Shown here: positions 1 through 7,330 of the stretch, piece after piece
Layout of the letters: each line of letters begins with the position of its first letter
Position numbering within the stretch: the first letter of the stretch is position 1
NCBI GenBank assembly: GCA_900542165.1
Contig: UQMM01000034.1
Coordinates: 1-20,704, forward strand
Direction: 5' to 3'
Source of the DNA: an uncultured Collinsella sp.
GTDB taxonomy: Bacteria > Actinomycetota > Coriobacteriia > Coriobacteriales > Coriobacteriaceae
DNA length: 20,704 nucleotides
Notes under the pieces: generated by a model
The model's input: the letters and a program-made list of their open reading frames with translations, nothing else
The model's database searches: none
Told to the model about the DNA's origin: nothing
Made by a program: the position numbers and the translations under genes

Positions 1-197
1 TCGCCCGCGCCGTCTTCGAGGCCGCCAACGGCAACGGCGACAGGGTCGTGCCGGTTTCGACCGCCGACTACTACGCCGGCGCCGCCGGCCCCATCGCCCC
101 GCGCCCGGTCCACTCCGCGCTCGACCTTTCCAGGCTCGAGTCGGTTGGGTTCCATATGCCCGACTGGGAGGAAGAGCTAAAACTTCATTTTGATTAG
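1..197 (+). CDS. rmlD: dTDP-4-dehydrorhamnose reductase, C-terminal end (5' truncated by window)
   Basis: Only the last 64 codons are present; the first complete codon starts at base 3 and the stop is TAG at 195-197. The peptide has the C-terminal signature of RmlD/RfbD: a PVSTADYY stretch, then APRPVHSALD, then GFHMPDWEEEL near the end. In this family the PRPxxSxLD segment follows the substrate-binding region, and the enzyme makes dTDP-L-rhamnose by NADPH reduction of the 4-keto sugar. In many actinobacteria this domain is fused behind an RmlC epimerase; the window cannot show whether that is so here. Codons are very GC-rich until about base 176, but the last six codons and stop are AT-rich like the next gene. 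The product would supply rhamnose for the surface glycan encoded downstream. The family call is fairly sure; an ordinary NAD(P)-dependent epimerase is the alternative. Confidence 0.75.
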   Translation, partial: ARAVFEAANGNGDRVVPVSTADYYAGAAGPIAPRPVHSALDLSRLESVGFHMPDWEEELKLHFD

Positions 198-209
198 ATG
201 CCTTTAGTA

Positions 210-250
210 CATTGTTTGCATTCTTAAAATCAGTGAGAATGCAAACAATG
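210..250. repeat. 15-bp perfect inverted repeat after rmlD
   Basis: The arms at 210-224 and 236-250 are perfectly complementary around an 11-nt loop. No T-run follows on either strand, so this is not a standard intrinsic terminator. The right arm overlaps a second, smaller hairpin (247-252 with 256-261), which itself overlaps a third (256-259 with 264-267) followed by a short T-run. The three structures are therefore mutually exclusive. It lies in the leader between rmlD and the first galactofuranosyltransferase gene, where I see no clear promoter. It could be a weak terminator, an RNA-stability stem or a recombination scar. Confidence 0.7.
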
Positions 251-308
251 CCATGGGCATTTATGCCATTTTGCCAAGTTGCACCAGGAATTTTTTGGAT
301 GGTTTTCA

Positions 309-2189
309 ATGCATTTTAAACTTGCAAATTTGATTTTTAACGGATCTGATGCGATGTTGCAGTATCCATTGCTTTGCTATAGGGCAACGGAGGGTCTTGT
401 TATTCCAACTTCGAATGACGCTATTGAAATCATGAAATCGACCAATGTTGATTTCACAACATATTTTAATGCGCTATCCATTTATAAGTGGCGAAAATAC
501 ACTACTGCAAAGGCGTTTTATCTTCATATCGAGTATTGCGGCTCCGCCTTAACGCTTCAGCAGACGTATGCAAATAATTATTCTTGGATTCCTTCTACAA
601 TTGATGGCTCTGCGGTTAGTTTGCAACGATCCGATGAATGGAGTACGGCTGAAATCGAACTCTCCCTTTGTGAGGGAGAGATTCTGCACGCTTTTAATAT
701 CAGTACTGAAGGCCCTGTTAATATTCGGAATGCGTATTATTATTGCGATTGTGAAGAACTGGATATTCATCCAGTTGAGCTAGCGCTTGCAACTACTACG
801 TTTAAAAAAGAAGACTATATTGTCCGTAACGTATCTCTTTTACAAAAGAACATTATTGATTCTGATGAAGAGATTGCTGATCATTTCCACGTACACATTA
901 TTGATAATGGCCGTTCGCTGAATAGTGCAAACCTGGATTCATCGCGTGTTACTGTTCATCCAAATCCTAATGTCGGCGGGTCTGGTGGTTTTGCTCGGGG
1001 GATGATTGAGTCACTTGAGCAGAATCCTAAAGCGACTCATGTTCTCCTGATGGACGATGATGTCGAGGTTCTTCCCGAGAGTTTTATCCGCACTTTCAAC
1101 CTGCTCTCTCTTCTCAAAGAAGAATATGCTGAGGCCTTTTTATCGGGTGCTATGATGAGCTTGGAAGAGCCCAATTTGCGTACCGAGGATTTAGGGTTCT
1201 TTACTGCTAAGGGAACTTTTTCTCCCCTTAAGCCTGCAGGCTATATGACCTCACTTCATGATGTCGTTGAGACCGAGATATATAAGGCCCCAACTGGCCT
1301 TTATGAGGACACTGCCCAACAGTATGCTGGCTGGTGGTATTGCGTTATACCTACCGCAACGATTGAACGTGAGGGGTTGCCCTTGCCCTTATTTGTTCGT
1401 TCTGATGATGCTGAGTATGCGCTTCGTTGCAAACCCAAGTTCATGTCCATGAATGGTATTTGCGTTTGGCATAATTCCTTTAAGTTTAAGTATAGTGCTG
1501 CCGTGGAGCGTTATCAGGTAAGCCGAAATACGCTAATCAGTCAGGCGACAACTGGCGCTGCGCCTCTCTCTGATTTTCTTTATGAGATTCGTCGTGAAGT
1601 TGAGCTCGACTTGAAGAAATTTAATTACGATGAAGCTGCTCTTGCCGTAAAAGGTCTTGAAGATTTTTTGAGAGGTCCGGAGTGGATTTCTCATCCTGTC
1701 GCTGAATCCCGTTTTATGGCGGCAAATCGTGAAAGGGAACAATTGATTCCCATCGAGCAGCTCATCCCTCAGGCACAAGAATTGGGTGTCGACTTGACGC
1801 AACTGACTTTTGGCAATTTGAGCCTTGGGGGCGACAGGTCTAGGCTGCAGGCATTTAAGGATTATCTGACCATTAATGGCCACCGTTTTGTTAACGACTC
1901 CGTTAAACGTAACGGTAGGGTTGCTGTTATTGATGCTGCGGGATGGGTTTATCCCGCAGGTAAAATCAGGGATGTTGACACGCTTATTGTGGTAGATATG
2001 CCTAATAAAAAGGGTGCCATTAGACATATGGATAAGAAGCGATTCAAAGAGGTTTGGAGTCGTTTTCGTAAAGCCGAGAAGGAATTCAAGCGTAACAAAG
2101 ATAAGATTTATACCGAATACGCTTCGTATAGAGATGTCTTTACTTCGATCGATTTCTGGAAACAGTATTTGAAAGAGGCGTCGGAGTAG
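309..2189 (+). CDS. GlfT2-like galactofuranosyltransferase (GT2 family), first paralog
   Basis: I start this gene at ATG 309 (626 aa), not the in-frame TTG at 279, because the resulting N-terminus (MHFKLAN) matches that of its paralog at 3509 (MQFKLAN). GGATGG at 297-302 is a modest ribosome site. Residues 1 to about 155 resemble the beta-sandwich domain of GlfT2, with TYFNALSIYKW near residue 51. The GT-A domain begins at ALATTTFK, with PNPNVGGSGGFARG near 218, the metal-binding DDD at 249-251, paired Trp at 342-343, DDAE at 366-369 and WH at 387-388. These match the order and approximate positions of the donor, metal and catalytic residues of mycobacterial GlfT2, which polymerises galactofuranose from UDP-Galf. 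I see no membrane segment, so the enzyme is probably cytoplasmic and membrane-associated. Codons are markedly AT-rich. Another UDP-furanose donor is possible. Confidence 0.82.
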   Translation: MHFKLANLIFNGSDAMLQYPLLCYRATEGLVIPTSNDAIEIMKSTNVDFTTYFNALSIYKWRKYTTAKAFYLHIEYCGSALTLQQTYANNYSWIPSTIDGSAVSLQRSDEWSTAEIELSLCEGEILHAFNISTEGPVNIRNAYYYCDCEELDIHPVELALATTTFKKEDYIVRNVSLLQKNIIDSDEEIADHFHVHIIDNGRSLNSANLDSSRVTVHPNPNVGGSGGFARGMIESLEQNPKATHVLLMDDDVEVLPESFIRTFNLLSLLKEEYAEAFLSGAMMSLEEPNLRTEDLGFFTAKGTFSPLKPAGYMTSLHDVVETEIYKAPTGLYEDTAQQYAGWWYCVIPTATIEREGLPLPLFVRSDDAEYALRCKPKFMSMNGICVWHNSFKFKYSAAVERYQVSRNTLISQATTGAAPLSDFLYEIRREVELDLKKFNYDEAALAVKGLEDFLRGPEWISHPVAESRFMAANREREQLIPIEQLIPQAQELGVDLTQLTFGNLSLGGDRSRLQAFKDYLTINGHRFVNDSVKRNGRVAVIDAAGWVYPAGKIRDVDTLIVVDMPNKKGAIRHMDKKRFKEVWSRFRKAEKEFKRNKDKIYTEYASYRDVFTSIDFWKQYLKEASE

Positions 2190-2197
2190 TCTTCATG

Positions 2198-2234
2198 TGA
2201 GTGGGTTTCAAGGTGGGACCCACTCATTCTTTTG
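2198..2234 (+). terminator. Intrinsic terminator after the first GlfT2-like gene
   Basis: A 9-bp perfect stem (2198-2206 with 2218-2226) has an 11-nt loop and is followed by TTCTTTT. It begins 9 nt after the stop codon. It suggests that the LicD gene, 55 nt further on, either has its own promoter or relies on readthrough. TATCAT at 2235-2240 is a possible -10 element, but I see no convincing -35. Confidence 0.8.
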
Positions 2235-2288
2235 TATCATATGAGTAATTGTGCTTCGTTCATTGTTTGTCGTTGCGAAGGTTAAGCC

Positions 2289-3476
2289 ATGTCCTTGCTT
2301 TCTACTATTAAAAAGATCCTCCCTGGCTCATCCCGATCGTTGCATGCTATGCATGAGGATATGGACCGTCGTTTTGACGAGGTTTTCGCCCGTATTGAGC
2401 AGGCCGATAACGGTATCAATATGAATATCAATTACAAATTCGATACTCGGCTATTTCCAGAAATTGAATTGCTCAAGCAACGCCAACAAAGTCTGTCAGA
2501 ACAAATGAGGCTTCGCTTTGAATTGTTAGCGCGACGTGCGTACCCCGATCTCACCCCTTTTGAGCTCCGTTGCAAAATCTTTGATGCATTACCCGACGCC
2601 GAGGGTGATATTCGATTGATGCAGCAGGCAAACGCGGCCTTGATGAGTAAGCTAGACGCGATTTGTGTTGCCAATAATATTCAATACTGGCTTTCTTATG
2701 GTTCTCTTGTTGGCACCTTGTCTCGATCGGGTTTTATTCCTTGGGACGACGATATTGATATCTGCATGCTTAGGTCCGATGTGGATAAGCTCACTGCCGC
2801 TTTAATAGACGACCCTGAATATCAAATCACCCTCGTATATGACTGGTTTGTAAAGTGTCGTCAAGTTCGCTTTTGTTCAACTAATTCGCTTATACCTTGT
2901 TTTGTGGACATTTCGATTTACGACCGGGCGGCCGAGAATTCCAAGCGCGCGAACGATCAACTTAGGCAACTCAGAATTGAGCTTATGGATTTCTTTGACA
3001 AAAATGAACGTGAGTTTAGTTTTTGGAAAGATAATCCTTGGATGGTTCATCCACACAGTGGGCTTAGCGTGCAGTGCGGAGATGTTGACTTGGAAGCTCA
3101 GAGAACAGTTGTTTCTTCTGCGGAGATTGATCTTGTCCAGAGCGTATTCGATTCGTTTAATGAAAAGGCTCATGATCTAGGTTTGTTAACCGATGAGTCT
3201 CGTGGTGATTTTGCATACGCGATTGATAACGTTTTTGATGCCCCTAAACGTAAAATAATTTGGGACCGCAACGATATCCTTCCCGTAAGAAAGCATCCGT
3301 TTGACAGCTTCTCTTTTTTGGTTCCCGCGAAAGCGGAAAAGGTCGCTGATGATTGCTATCCTGGATGGCCTTACATGCCAATGGACATCTGTGGGCATGA
3401 TCATTTTGCAAAGGATGTTTTGTCTGATCCCGATGTTCGCTCCGCGATGGCAAAGTTTGTCGACGAATGTAATTAG
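2289..3476 (+). CDS. LicD-family phosphotransferase (nucleotidyltransferase fold)
   Basis: The ATG at 2289 is preceded by GAAGG at 2277-2281, 7 nt upstream. The 395-aa product carries the LicD core: NIQYWLSYGSLVGTLSRSGFI, then PWDDDIDI at residues 151-158. The family glycine-serine pair is at 138-139 and the acidic metal ligands are at 153-157. LicD/fukutin-type proteins transfer phosphocholine, ribitol-phosphate or a related phospho-alditol group from a CDP-activated donor to a glycan. No choline uptake or CDP-choline genes are in the window, so the transferred group is unknown. The first 110 or so residues precede the usual LicD start and contain charged, helix-rich stretches (MHEDMDRRFDEVFARIEQ, then a Gln/Arg-rich helix), perhaps a coiled coil. 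The gene sits between two GlfT2-like genes, which suggests that the galactofuranose chain or its linker is the acceptor. Codon usage is AT-rich like its left neighbour. Confidence 0.82.
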   Translation: MSLLSTIKKILPGSSRSLHAMHEDMDRRFDEVFARIEQADNGINMNINYKFDTRLFPEIELLKQRQQSLSEQMRLRFELLARRAYPDLTPFELRCKIFDALPDAEGDIRLMQQANAALMSKLDAICVANNIQYWLSYGSLVGTLSRSGFIPWDDDIDICMLRSDVDKLTAALIDDPEYQITLVYDWFVKCRQVRFCSTNSLIPCFVDISIYDRAAENSKRANDQLRQLRIELMDFFDKNEREFSFWKDNPWMVHPHSGLSVQCGDVDLEAQRTVVSSAEIDLVQSVFDSFNEKAHDLGLLTDESRGDFAYAIDNVFDAPKRKIIWDRNDILPVRKHPFDSFSFLVPAKAEKVADDCYPGWPYMPMDICGHDHFAKDVLSDPDVRSAMAKFVDECN

Positions 3477-3495
3477 TAGTTACAACGGCTTTGAT

Positions 3496-3500
3496 TAAGG
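3496..3500 (+). promoter_or_regulatory. Ribosome binding site fixing the ATG 3509 start
   Basis: TAAGG lies 8 nt before ATG 3509. The in-frame TTG at 3491 would put this site inside the coding region, so ATG 3509 is preferred. Confidence 0.6.
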
Positions 3501-3508
3501 TATTTAAA

Positions 3509-5350
3509 ATGCAGTTTAAACTTGCGAATGTTGTACTTAAAGTTGAAAAGCATGCAAAGGATTTTCCCGAACTCTACTATCGCGTGCTCTCCGGTGGTGC
3601 TTCGTATGATGACGATATACATTCACTTCATGTCAATGGACACGTTGACTTTCTGACGTATGTGAATGGCCTATCTGCTGGCAAATGGCATCAGTATGCG
3701 TCTGTTGGCGGCGTTGTCTTGCATATGGCTTTATTTGGCAGGGGCCGGGTTGTCGTTCATGGAGTGAGATCTAGCGAGCTGAATCCTGTCGAGCTTAAAT
3801 CGAATCCTTTTGATGGCAATGAAATTGATCCTTGCGTTCTCGATATTGATATCGATACAACCGGCTACGACTTGATCGGTTTTAGGATTGAGAGTGATGA
3901 GGGCTATTCCGTAGACCTCTTGAACGCCTCTTATCTGACTGATGTTCCTGAGGACTCAATTAACCAGATCAATCTTGCTCTTTCTACTACTACATTTAAG
4001 AATGAGCAGTACATTCTTCCGAATATTGAACTCGTTAAAGCGGGCATCTCCAAAGAGGACGGTCCGATTCGCGACCACTTCCACATGTTTGTCGTCGACA
4101 ATGGACAGACGCTCGATTCTGCATCACTTTCCGATGAGCTAGTCACCGTGCTCCCGAATCCCAATACGGGCGGTTCGGGAGGATTCGCACGTGGAATGAT
4201 GGCGGCTACTGAAACTCCTGATCAGTACACTCACATCATTTTGATGGATGACGATGTCTCTATTATGCCCGAGAGTTTGATCCGCACGTTCAATCTCCTC
4301 TCTCTTGCTAAAGGCAAGTATAAGGATGCCTTTATTAACGGCGCCATGCTCTCAATGGAGGACCCTACTCGTCAGTTCGAGGATGTCTCGTATGTGGCGA
4401 CCACTGGTGCCTATCGTCGCGTAAAAGAGGACTTGAATGTTGGCAAGCTGTCCGACATCCTCGAAAATGAACGCACGAACGTTGAAGTTGATCAGGCCTA
4501 TGGGGCTTGGTGGTATAGCTGCATTCCGGTGAAGGCTATCGAAAAGAACGGCCTTCCCATGCCTTTCTTTATCCGCTGCGACGACGTTGAGTTTGGCATG
4601 CGCAATAAGCCTGTCTACATGACCATGAATTGCATTTGCGTGTGGCATGCAAGCTTTGAGGGGCGTTTCCGCGCTTCGGTTGACTGCTACCAGTACTTCC
4701 GCAACTTCTTCGCCATGATTTCACTCGATGATTGTGCTGATGAGAAAATGTTTGTCCTTCGTATTCAGCGAGGGGTACGTCAGAACTTGCGCGATATGGA
4801 TTATCAGGCTGCTGAGTTTATCCTTGATGGCTTTGAGGACTATCTGCGCGGCCCTGAGTATCTCCAGAAGCTTGATGGCGCCGCGACGATGATTGGTAAG
4901 GGTAAGTTAAACGAAAAGCTGATTCCTGTTTCCGAAATGGATCCAGAGCTTCTTCGCAAGGCTGGGGTTACGGAGCAAGTGCTCGCTAATGTTAATCTGG
5001 AATTCCATCCTTCGAAATTTATGAAGTATTGGAGATCTATTCCTTACGACAAACACTATCTTCCCGATGCGCTGTTGCGCGGAAAGCCCGGCTATGCAGT
5101 TAAGAATGGCAGCTGTACGCTTGAAGGCAATTCGACGCGTTGCAAGACGCTGGTATTTCTTGATCCGACCCGCGAGAAGGGGTCGGTCCGCACGATGGAT
5201 CGGGCGCGGTTCAAGAGTATTCGCCGCCGAGAGCACGAACTGATGGCGCGCTATCGTAAAGAGGGCAAGAGCGTCAGGGGGGCATGGAAAGATGCCATGC
5301 CGTACATGACTTCGCGAGAGTTTTGGGAACAGTATTTAGGTCTGAAATAA
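3509..5350 (+). CDS. GlfT2-like galactofuranosyltransferase (GT2 family), second paralog
   Basis: The product is 613 aa from ATG 3509. It aligns along its whole length with the protein at 309-2189: ALSTTTFK, PNPNTGGSGGFARG, DDD at 247-249, WW at 334-335, DDVE at 358-361, WH at 379-380, and a shared tail in which FWEQYL here matches FWKQYL in the first copy. The N-terminal part (TYVNGLSAGKW) is the GlfT2-type beta-sandwich domain. Both copies keep every acidic and aromatic landmark, so both are probably active. They may differ in acceptor or linkage, for example one starting and one extending the chain, as GlfT1 and GlfT2 divide the work in mycobacteria. The gene starts 32 nt after licD, which suggests co-transcription. 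Composition is intermediate (32/60 GC at 4501-4560), clearly higher than the first copy, so the two have different recent histories. Confidence 0.83.
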   Translation: MQFKLANVVLKVEKHAKDFPELYYRVLSGGASYDDDIHSLHVNGHVDFLTYVNGLSAGKWHQYASVGGVVLHMALFGRGRVVVHGVRSSELNPVELKSNPFDGNEIDPCVLDIDIDTTGYDLIGFRIESDEGYSVDLLNASYLTDVPEDSINQINLALSTTTFKNEQYILPNIELVKAGISKEDGPIRDHFHMFVVDNGQTLDSASLSDELVTVLPNPNTGGSGGFARGMMAATETPDQYTHIILMDDDVSIMPESLIRTFNLLSLAKGKYKDAFINGAMLSMEDPTRQFEDVSYVATTGAYRRVKEDLNVGKLSDILENERTNVEVDQAYGAWWYSCIPVKAIEKNGLPMPFFIRCDDVEFGMRNKPVYMTMNCICVWHASFEGRFRASVDCYQYFRNFFAMISLDDCADEKMFVLRIQRGVRQNLRDMDYQAAEFILDGFEDYLRGPEYLQKLDGAATMIGKGKLNEKLIPVSEMDPELLRKAGVTEQVLANVNLEFHPSKFMKYWRSIPYDKHYLPDALLRGKPGYAVKNGSCTLEGNSTRCKTLVFLDPTREKGSVRTMDRARFKSIRRREHELMARYRKEGKSVRGAWKDAMPYMTSREFWEQYLGLK

Positions 5351-5388
5351 GAAGAGGTCCGGATTAAGTCCGGACCTCTTCTTATTTT
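5345..5388. terminator. Bidirectional intrinsic terminator containing both convergent stop codons
   Basis: An 18-bp perfect stem (5345-5362 with 5370-5387) has a 7-nt loop. The stem's outer A/T pairs give a U-rich end on both strands. The TAA of the plus-strand gene (5348-5350) lies in the left arm, and the TAA of the minus-strand gene (5382-5384) lies in the right arm. One palindrome therefore ends both genes. Confidence 0.9.
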
Positions 5389-6311
5389 GAATAGGTTTTA
5401 TAGGCTTGTAACTCCCATTGTTTTCTTTCGACTTTTGCAACTGAGTCGAGGATTAGTCCCGTTGCTAGGCTCAACCCACACAGGAACATGAATGAGGCCG
5501 CAAGTATGGCCGTGGGGAAGCGGGGGACTAAGTCGGTTTGGAAGTACTCCACAACAATTGGAATTCCGAGGGCAAGGCCTATGATGGCGAAGATGAGCGC
5601 TATAAGAGTAAAGAACTTGAGCGGACGATAGTCTTTAAAGAGCGTTCCAATCATTGCGATGACCTTGATGCCGTCGCTAACGGTGTTGAGCTTGGACTCG
5701 GAGCCTGCGGGCCGATCGCGATACTCCACCGGCACGTCTTTAATTCGCCAGCGGTGATCGACAGCGTGGATGGAGAGCTCGGTCTCAATCTGGAAGCCCT
5801 CGCTCAAAACGGGGAAGGTCTTGACGAAGGGTCTGCTCATGGCTCGGTAGCCGGTCATCACGTCGTCAAAGCTGTAGCCGTAAATCCACTTGATCATGGC
5901 GCGAACAAGATTGTTGCCAAAGCCGTGGAAGGCCCTCTTGTTCTCTTCGGCATAGGTGCCGTTTGACAGGCGATCGCCAACGGTCATATCGGCTTCGCCG
6001 TTAAGGATGGGCTCGCAAAGCGCCTTTGCCGCCTCGGCGGGGTAAGTGTCGTCTCCATCAACCATTAGATAGCATTCGGCGTCGACATCACGGAACATTT
6101 GGCGGCACACGTTGCCTTTGCCCTGTCTGGGCTCGTGGCGCACCGTGGCACCGTGCTGCTTGGCGATTTGCGAAGTGACATCAGACGAGTTGTTGTCATA
6201 TACAAAGACGGTTGCACCGGGTAACTCTCGATGAAAATCGTCGACAACTTTGCCAATCGTCAGCGCTTCGTTGTAGCAGGGGATTATGACGACGGTATTC
6301 GAATAGTCCAT
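5382..6311 (-). CDS. Family-2 glycosyltransferase with C-terminal membrane anchor (polyprenyl-phosphate type)
   Basis: The 309-aa product starts at ATG 6311, preceded on its strand by AAAGGAGGTC with 6-nt spacing, an excellent ribosome site. The GT-A fold is clear: VVIIPCYNE near residue 8, DNNSSD near 39, RQGKGN near 62, DGDD near 85, and FDDVMTGYRAM near 150. Two hydrophobic helices close the protein (about 235-258 and 267-292). This is the layout of dolichyl/undecaprenyl-phosphate sugar synthases of the DPM1/GtrB group, which load one sugar from a nucleotide donor onto a lipid phosphate at the inner membrane face. The donor cannot be read from sequence. In this locus it could supply a lipid-linked sugar for side-chain modification or prime the glycan. 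It runs against its neighbours, sharing a terminator with the gene on its left and a divergent promoter region with wzm. Confidence 0.85.
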   Translation of the reverse strand: MDYSNTVVIIPCYNEALTIGKVVDDFHRELPGATVFVYDNNSSDVTSQIAKQHGATVRHEPRQGKGNVCRQMFRDVDAECYLMVDGDDTYPAEAAKALCEPILNGEADMTVGDRLSNGTYAEENKRAFHGFGNNLVRAMIKWIYGYSFDDVMTGYRAMSRPFVKTFPVLSEGFQIETELSIHAVDHRWRIKDVPVEYRDRPAGSESKLNTVSDGIKVIAMIGTLFKDYRPLKFFTLIALIFAIIGLALGIPIVVEYFQTDLVPRFPTAILAASFMFLCGLSLATGLILDSVAKVERKQWELQAYKTYSK

Positions 6312-6344
6312 GTAGGACCTCCTTTAATGAATCAACGGGTCGAA

Positions 6345-6350
6345 AGTATA
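6345..6350 (-). promoter_or_regulatory. Candidate -10 element for the minus-strand glycosyltransferase
   Basis: TATACT on the minus strand lies 34 nt upstream of ATG 6311. It is followed by TTCGAC. No convincing -35 hexamer sits at 16-18 nt, so the call rests on the -10 match and position. The same TATACTTTC string occurs in the opposite direction at 6430-6438. Confidence 0.45.
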
Positions 6351-6429
6351 CCTATCGTCTGCCCCTTTGATTAGATATGGGTTAGTTCTCCAGATTTGTT
6401 GCGGTGAGTTATCGTCAACGTGGGAGGGC

Positions 6430-6435
6430 TATACT
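6430..6435 (+). promoter_or_regulatory. Candidate -10 element for wzm-wzt
   Basis: TATACT on the plus strand ends 37 nt before the GTG start at 6473. The -35 region is weak. It lies inside the longer reading frame that opens at 6404, which argues against an upstream start for wzm. Confidence 0.45.
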
Positions 6436-6460
6436 TTCCACTGTTATGTTTTACGAGACA

Positions 6461-6465
6461 AGGAG
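6461..6465 (+). promoter_or_regulatory. Ribosome binding site deciding the GTG start of wzm
   Basis: AGGAG, preceded by A, lies 7 nt before GTG 6473. No comparable site precedes the alternative GTG at 6404. Confidence 0.75.
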
Positions 6466-6472
6466 ATGGTCC

Positions 6473-7318
6473 GTGGCTGACAACGTAGAGAGTCAGAAAG
6501 CGGTGGCTAAACCGGCCTCTCACGCTAAAAATGATTTTGAAAAGGACAAGTTCATTCTTAAGCAGCTTGTCACCAAAGATTTTAAGATTAAATATCGTCG
6601 CAGTGTTCTGGGTGTGGCATGGTCCGTGCTTAACCCGCTGCTGATGATGATTGTTATGTCGATCGTGTTTTCGACAATCTTCGCGCAAGGTCGCAATGGT
6701 TCTATTACGCCCGAAATGTATCCGCTTTACTTGATCGTCGGTAACGTGACGTTCTCTGTCATGTCCGAGTCGACGAACCAAGCGCTTATGTCCATCATTT
6801 GGGCTTCCTCTCTGCTTAAGAAGGTTAAGGTGCACCGTTGGGTCTTTCCGGTGCAGAAGGTGCTGTTCTCGCTCGTTAACTTCGCCTTCTCTTTGGTTGC
6901 CGTCGCCTTGGTTATGCTTTGGTTCCACGTGCTTCCCACCTGGCATTTAATTCTGCTGCCGGTTTGCTTGCTCCTGCTCATGTGTTTCTGCATGGGCTTG
7001 GGCATGATGCTGTCTGCGCTGGCGGTTTTTTTCCGCGATGTTATGCACCTGTGGACCGTTGTTATCACGGCCTGGATGTATCTGACGCCGATTTTCTGGA
7101 CAACCGACTTCATTAGCCAAATGGCACATTGGATCCAGGTCCTTGTGGTTGTGAATCCCATGTACAACTACCTCCAGTTTATGCGTGATATCTTCCTGTT
7201 TAATACCGTGCCTTCTGCGCTTACCTTTGGGCTGTGTGTTGTTTGGGCTATTCTTGCTCTTGCTATTGGTTACGCCGTCTTTCACAAGACCGAGCACAAG
7301 TTTATCCTCTACATCTAA
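6473..7318 (+). CDS. wzm: Polysaccharide ABC exporter, permease subunit
   Basis: The start is GTG 6473 (281 aa), chosen from AGGAG at 6461-6465 and the -10 element upstream. The protein is an ABC-2 type permease of the Wzm/TagG/RgpC group. After a hydrophilic, Lys-rich N-terminus comes the conserved entry segment TKDFKIKYRRSVLGVAWSVLNPL, cited here as position about 34-56. Roughly six hydrophobic segments follow, including a long Leu/Met-rich stretch, FFRDV before the fourth or fifth helix, the typical LTPIFW, and NPMYNYLQFMRDIF near the C-terminus. Such permeases move complete lipid-linked glycans across the cytoplasmic membrane together with a Wzt ATPase. The ATPase gene begins 12 nt after this stop. 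The sequence resembles exporters of teichoic acid, rhamnan and O-antigen alike; the neighbourhood favours a rhamnose/galactofuranose polymer. Confidence 0.9.
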   Translation: MADNVESQKAVAKPASHAKNDFEKDKFILKQLVTKDFKIKYRRSVLGVAWSVLNPLLMMIVMSIVFSTIFAQGRNGSITPEMYPLYLIVGNVTFSVMSESTNQALMSIIWASSLLKKVKVHRWVFPVQKVLFSLVNFAFSLVAVALVMLWFHVLPTWHLILLPVCLLLLMCFCMGLGMMLSALAVFFRDVMHLWTVVITAWMYLTPIFWTTDFISQMAHWIQVLVVVNPMYNYLQFMRDIFLFNTVPSALTFGLCVVWAILALAIGYAVFHKTEHKFILYI

Positions 7319-7330
7319 GGAGTGCTGCTC

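Noticed and set aside
279..308. TTG start at 279 for the first GlfT2-like protein
   Set aside because: The paralog begins MQFKLAN, matching MHFKLAN from ATG 309. The TTG adds ten residues with no counterpart.
6404..6472. Upstream GTG start at 6404 for wzm
   Set aside because: It has no ribosome site and lies upstream of the candidate -10 element, whereas GTG 6473 has AGGAG 7 nt before it.
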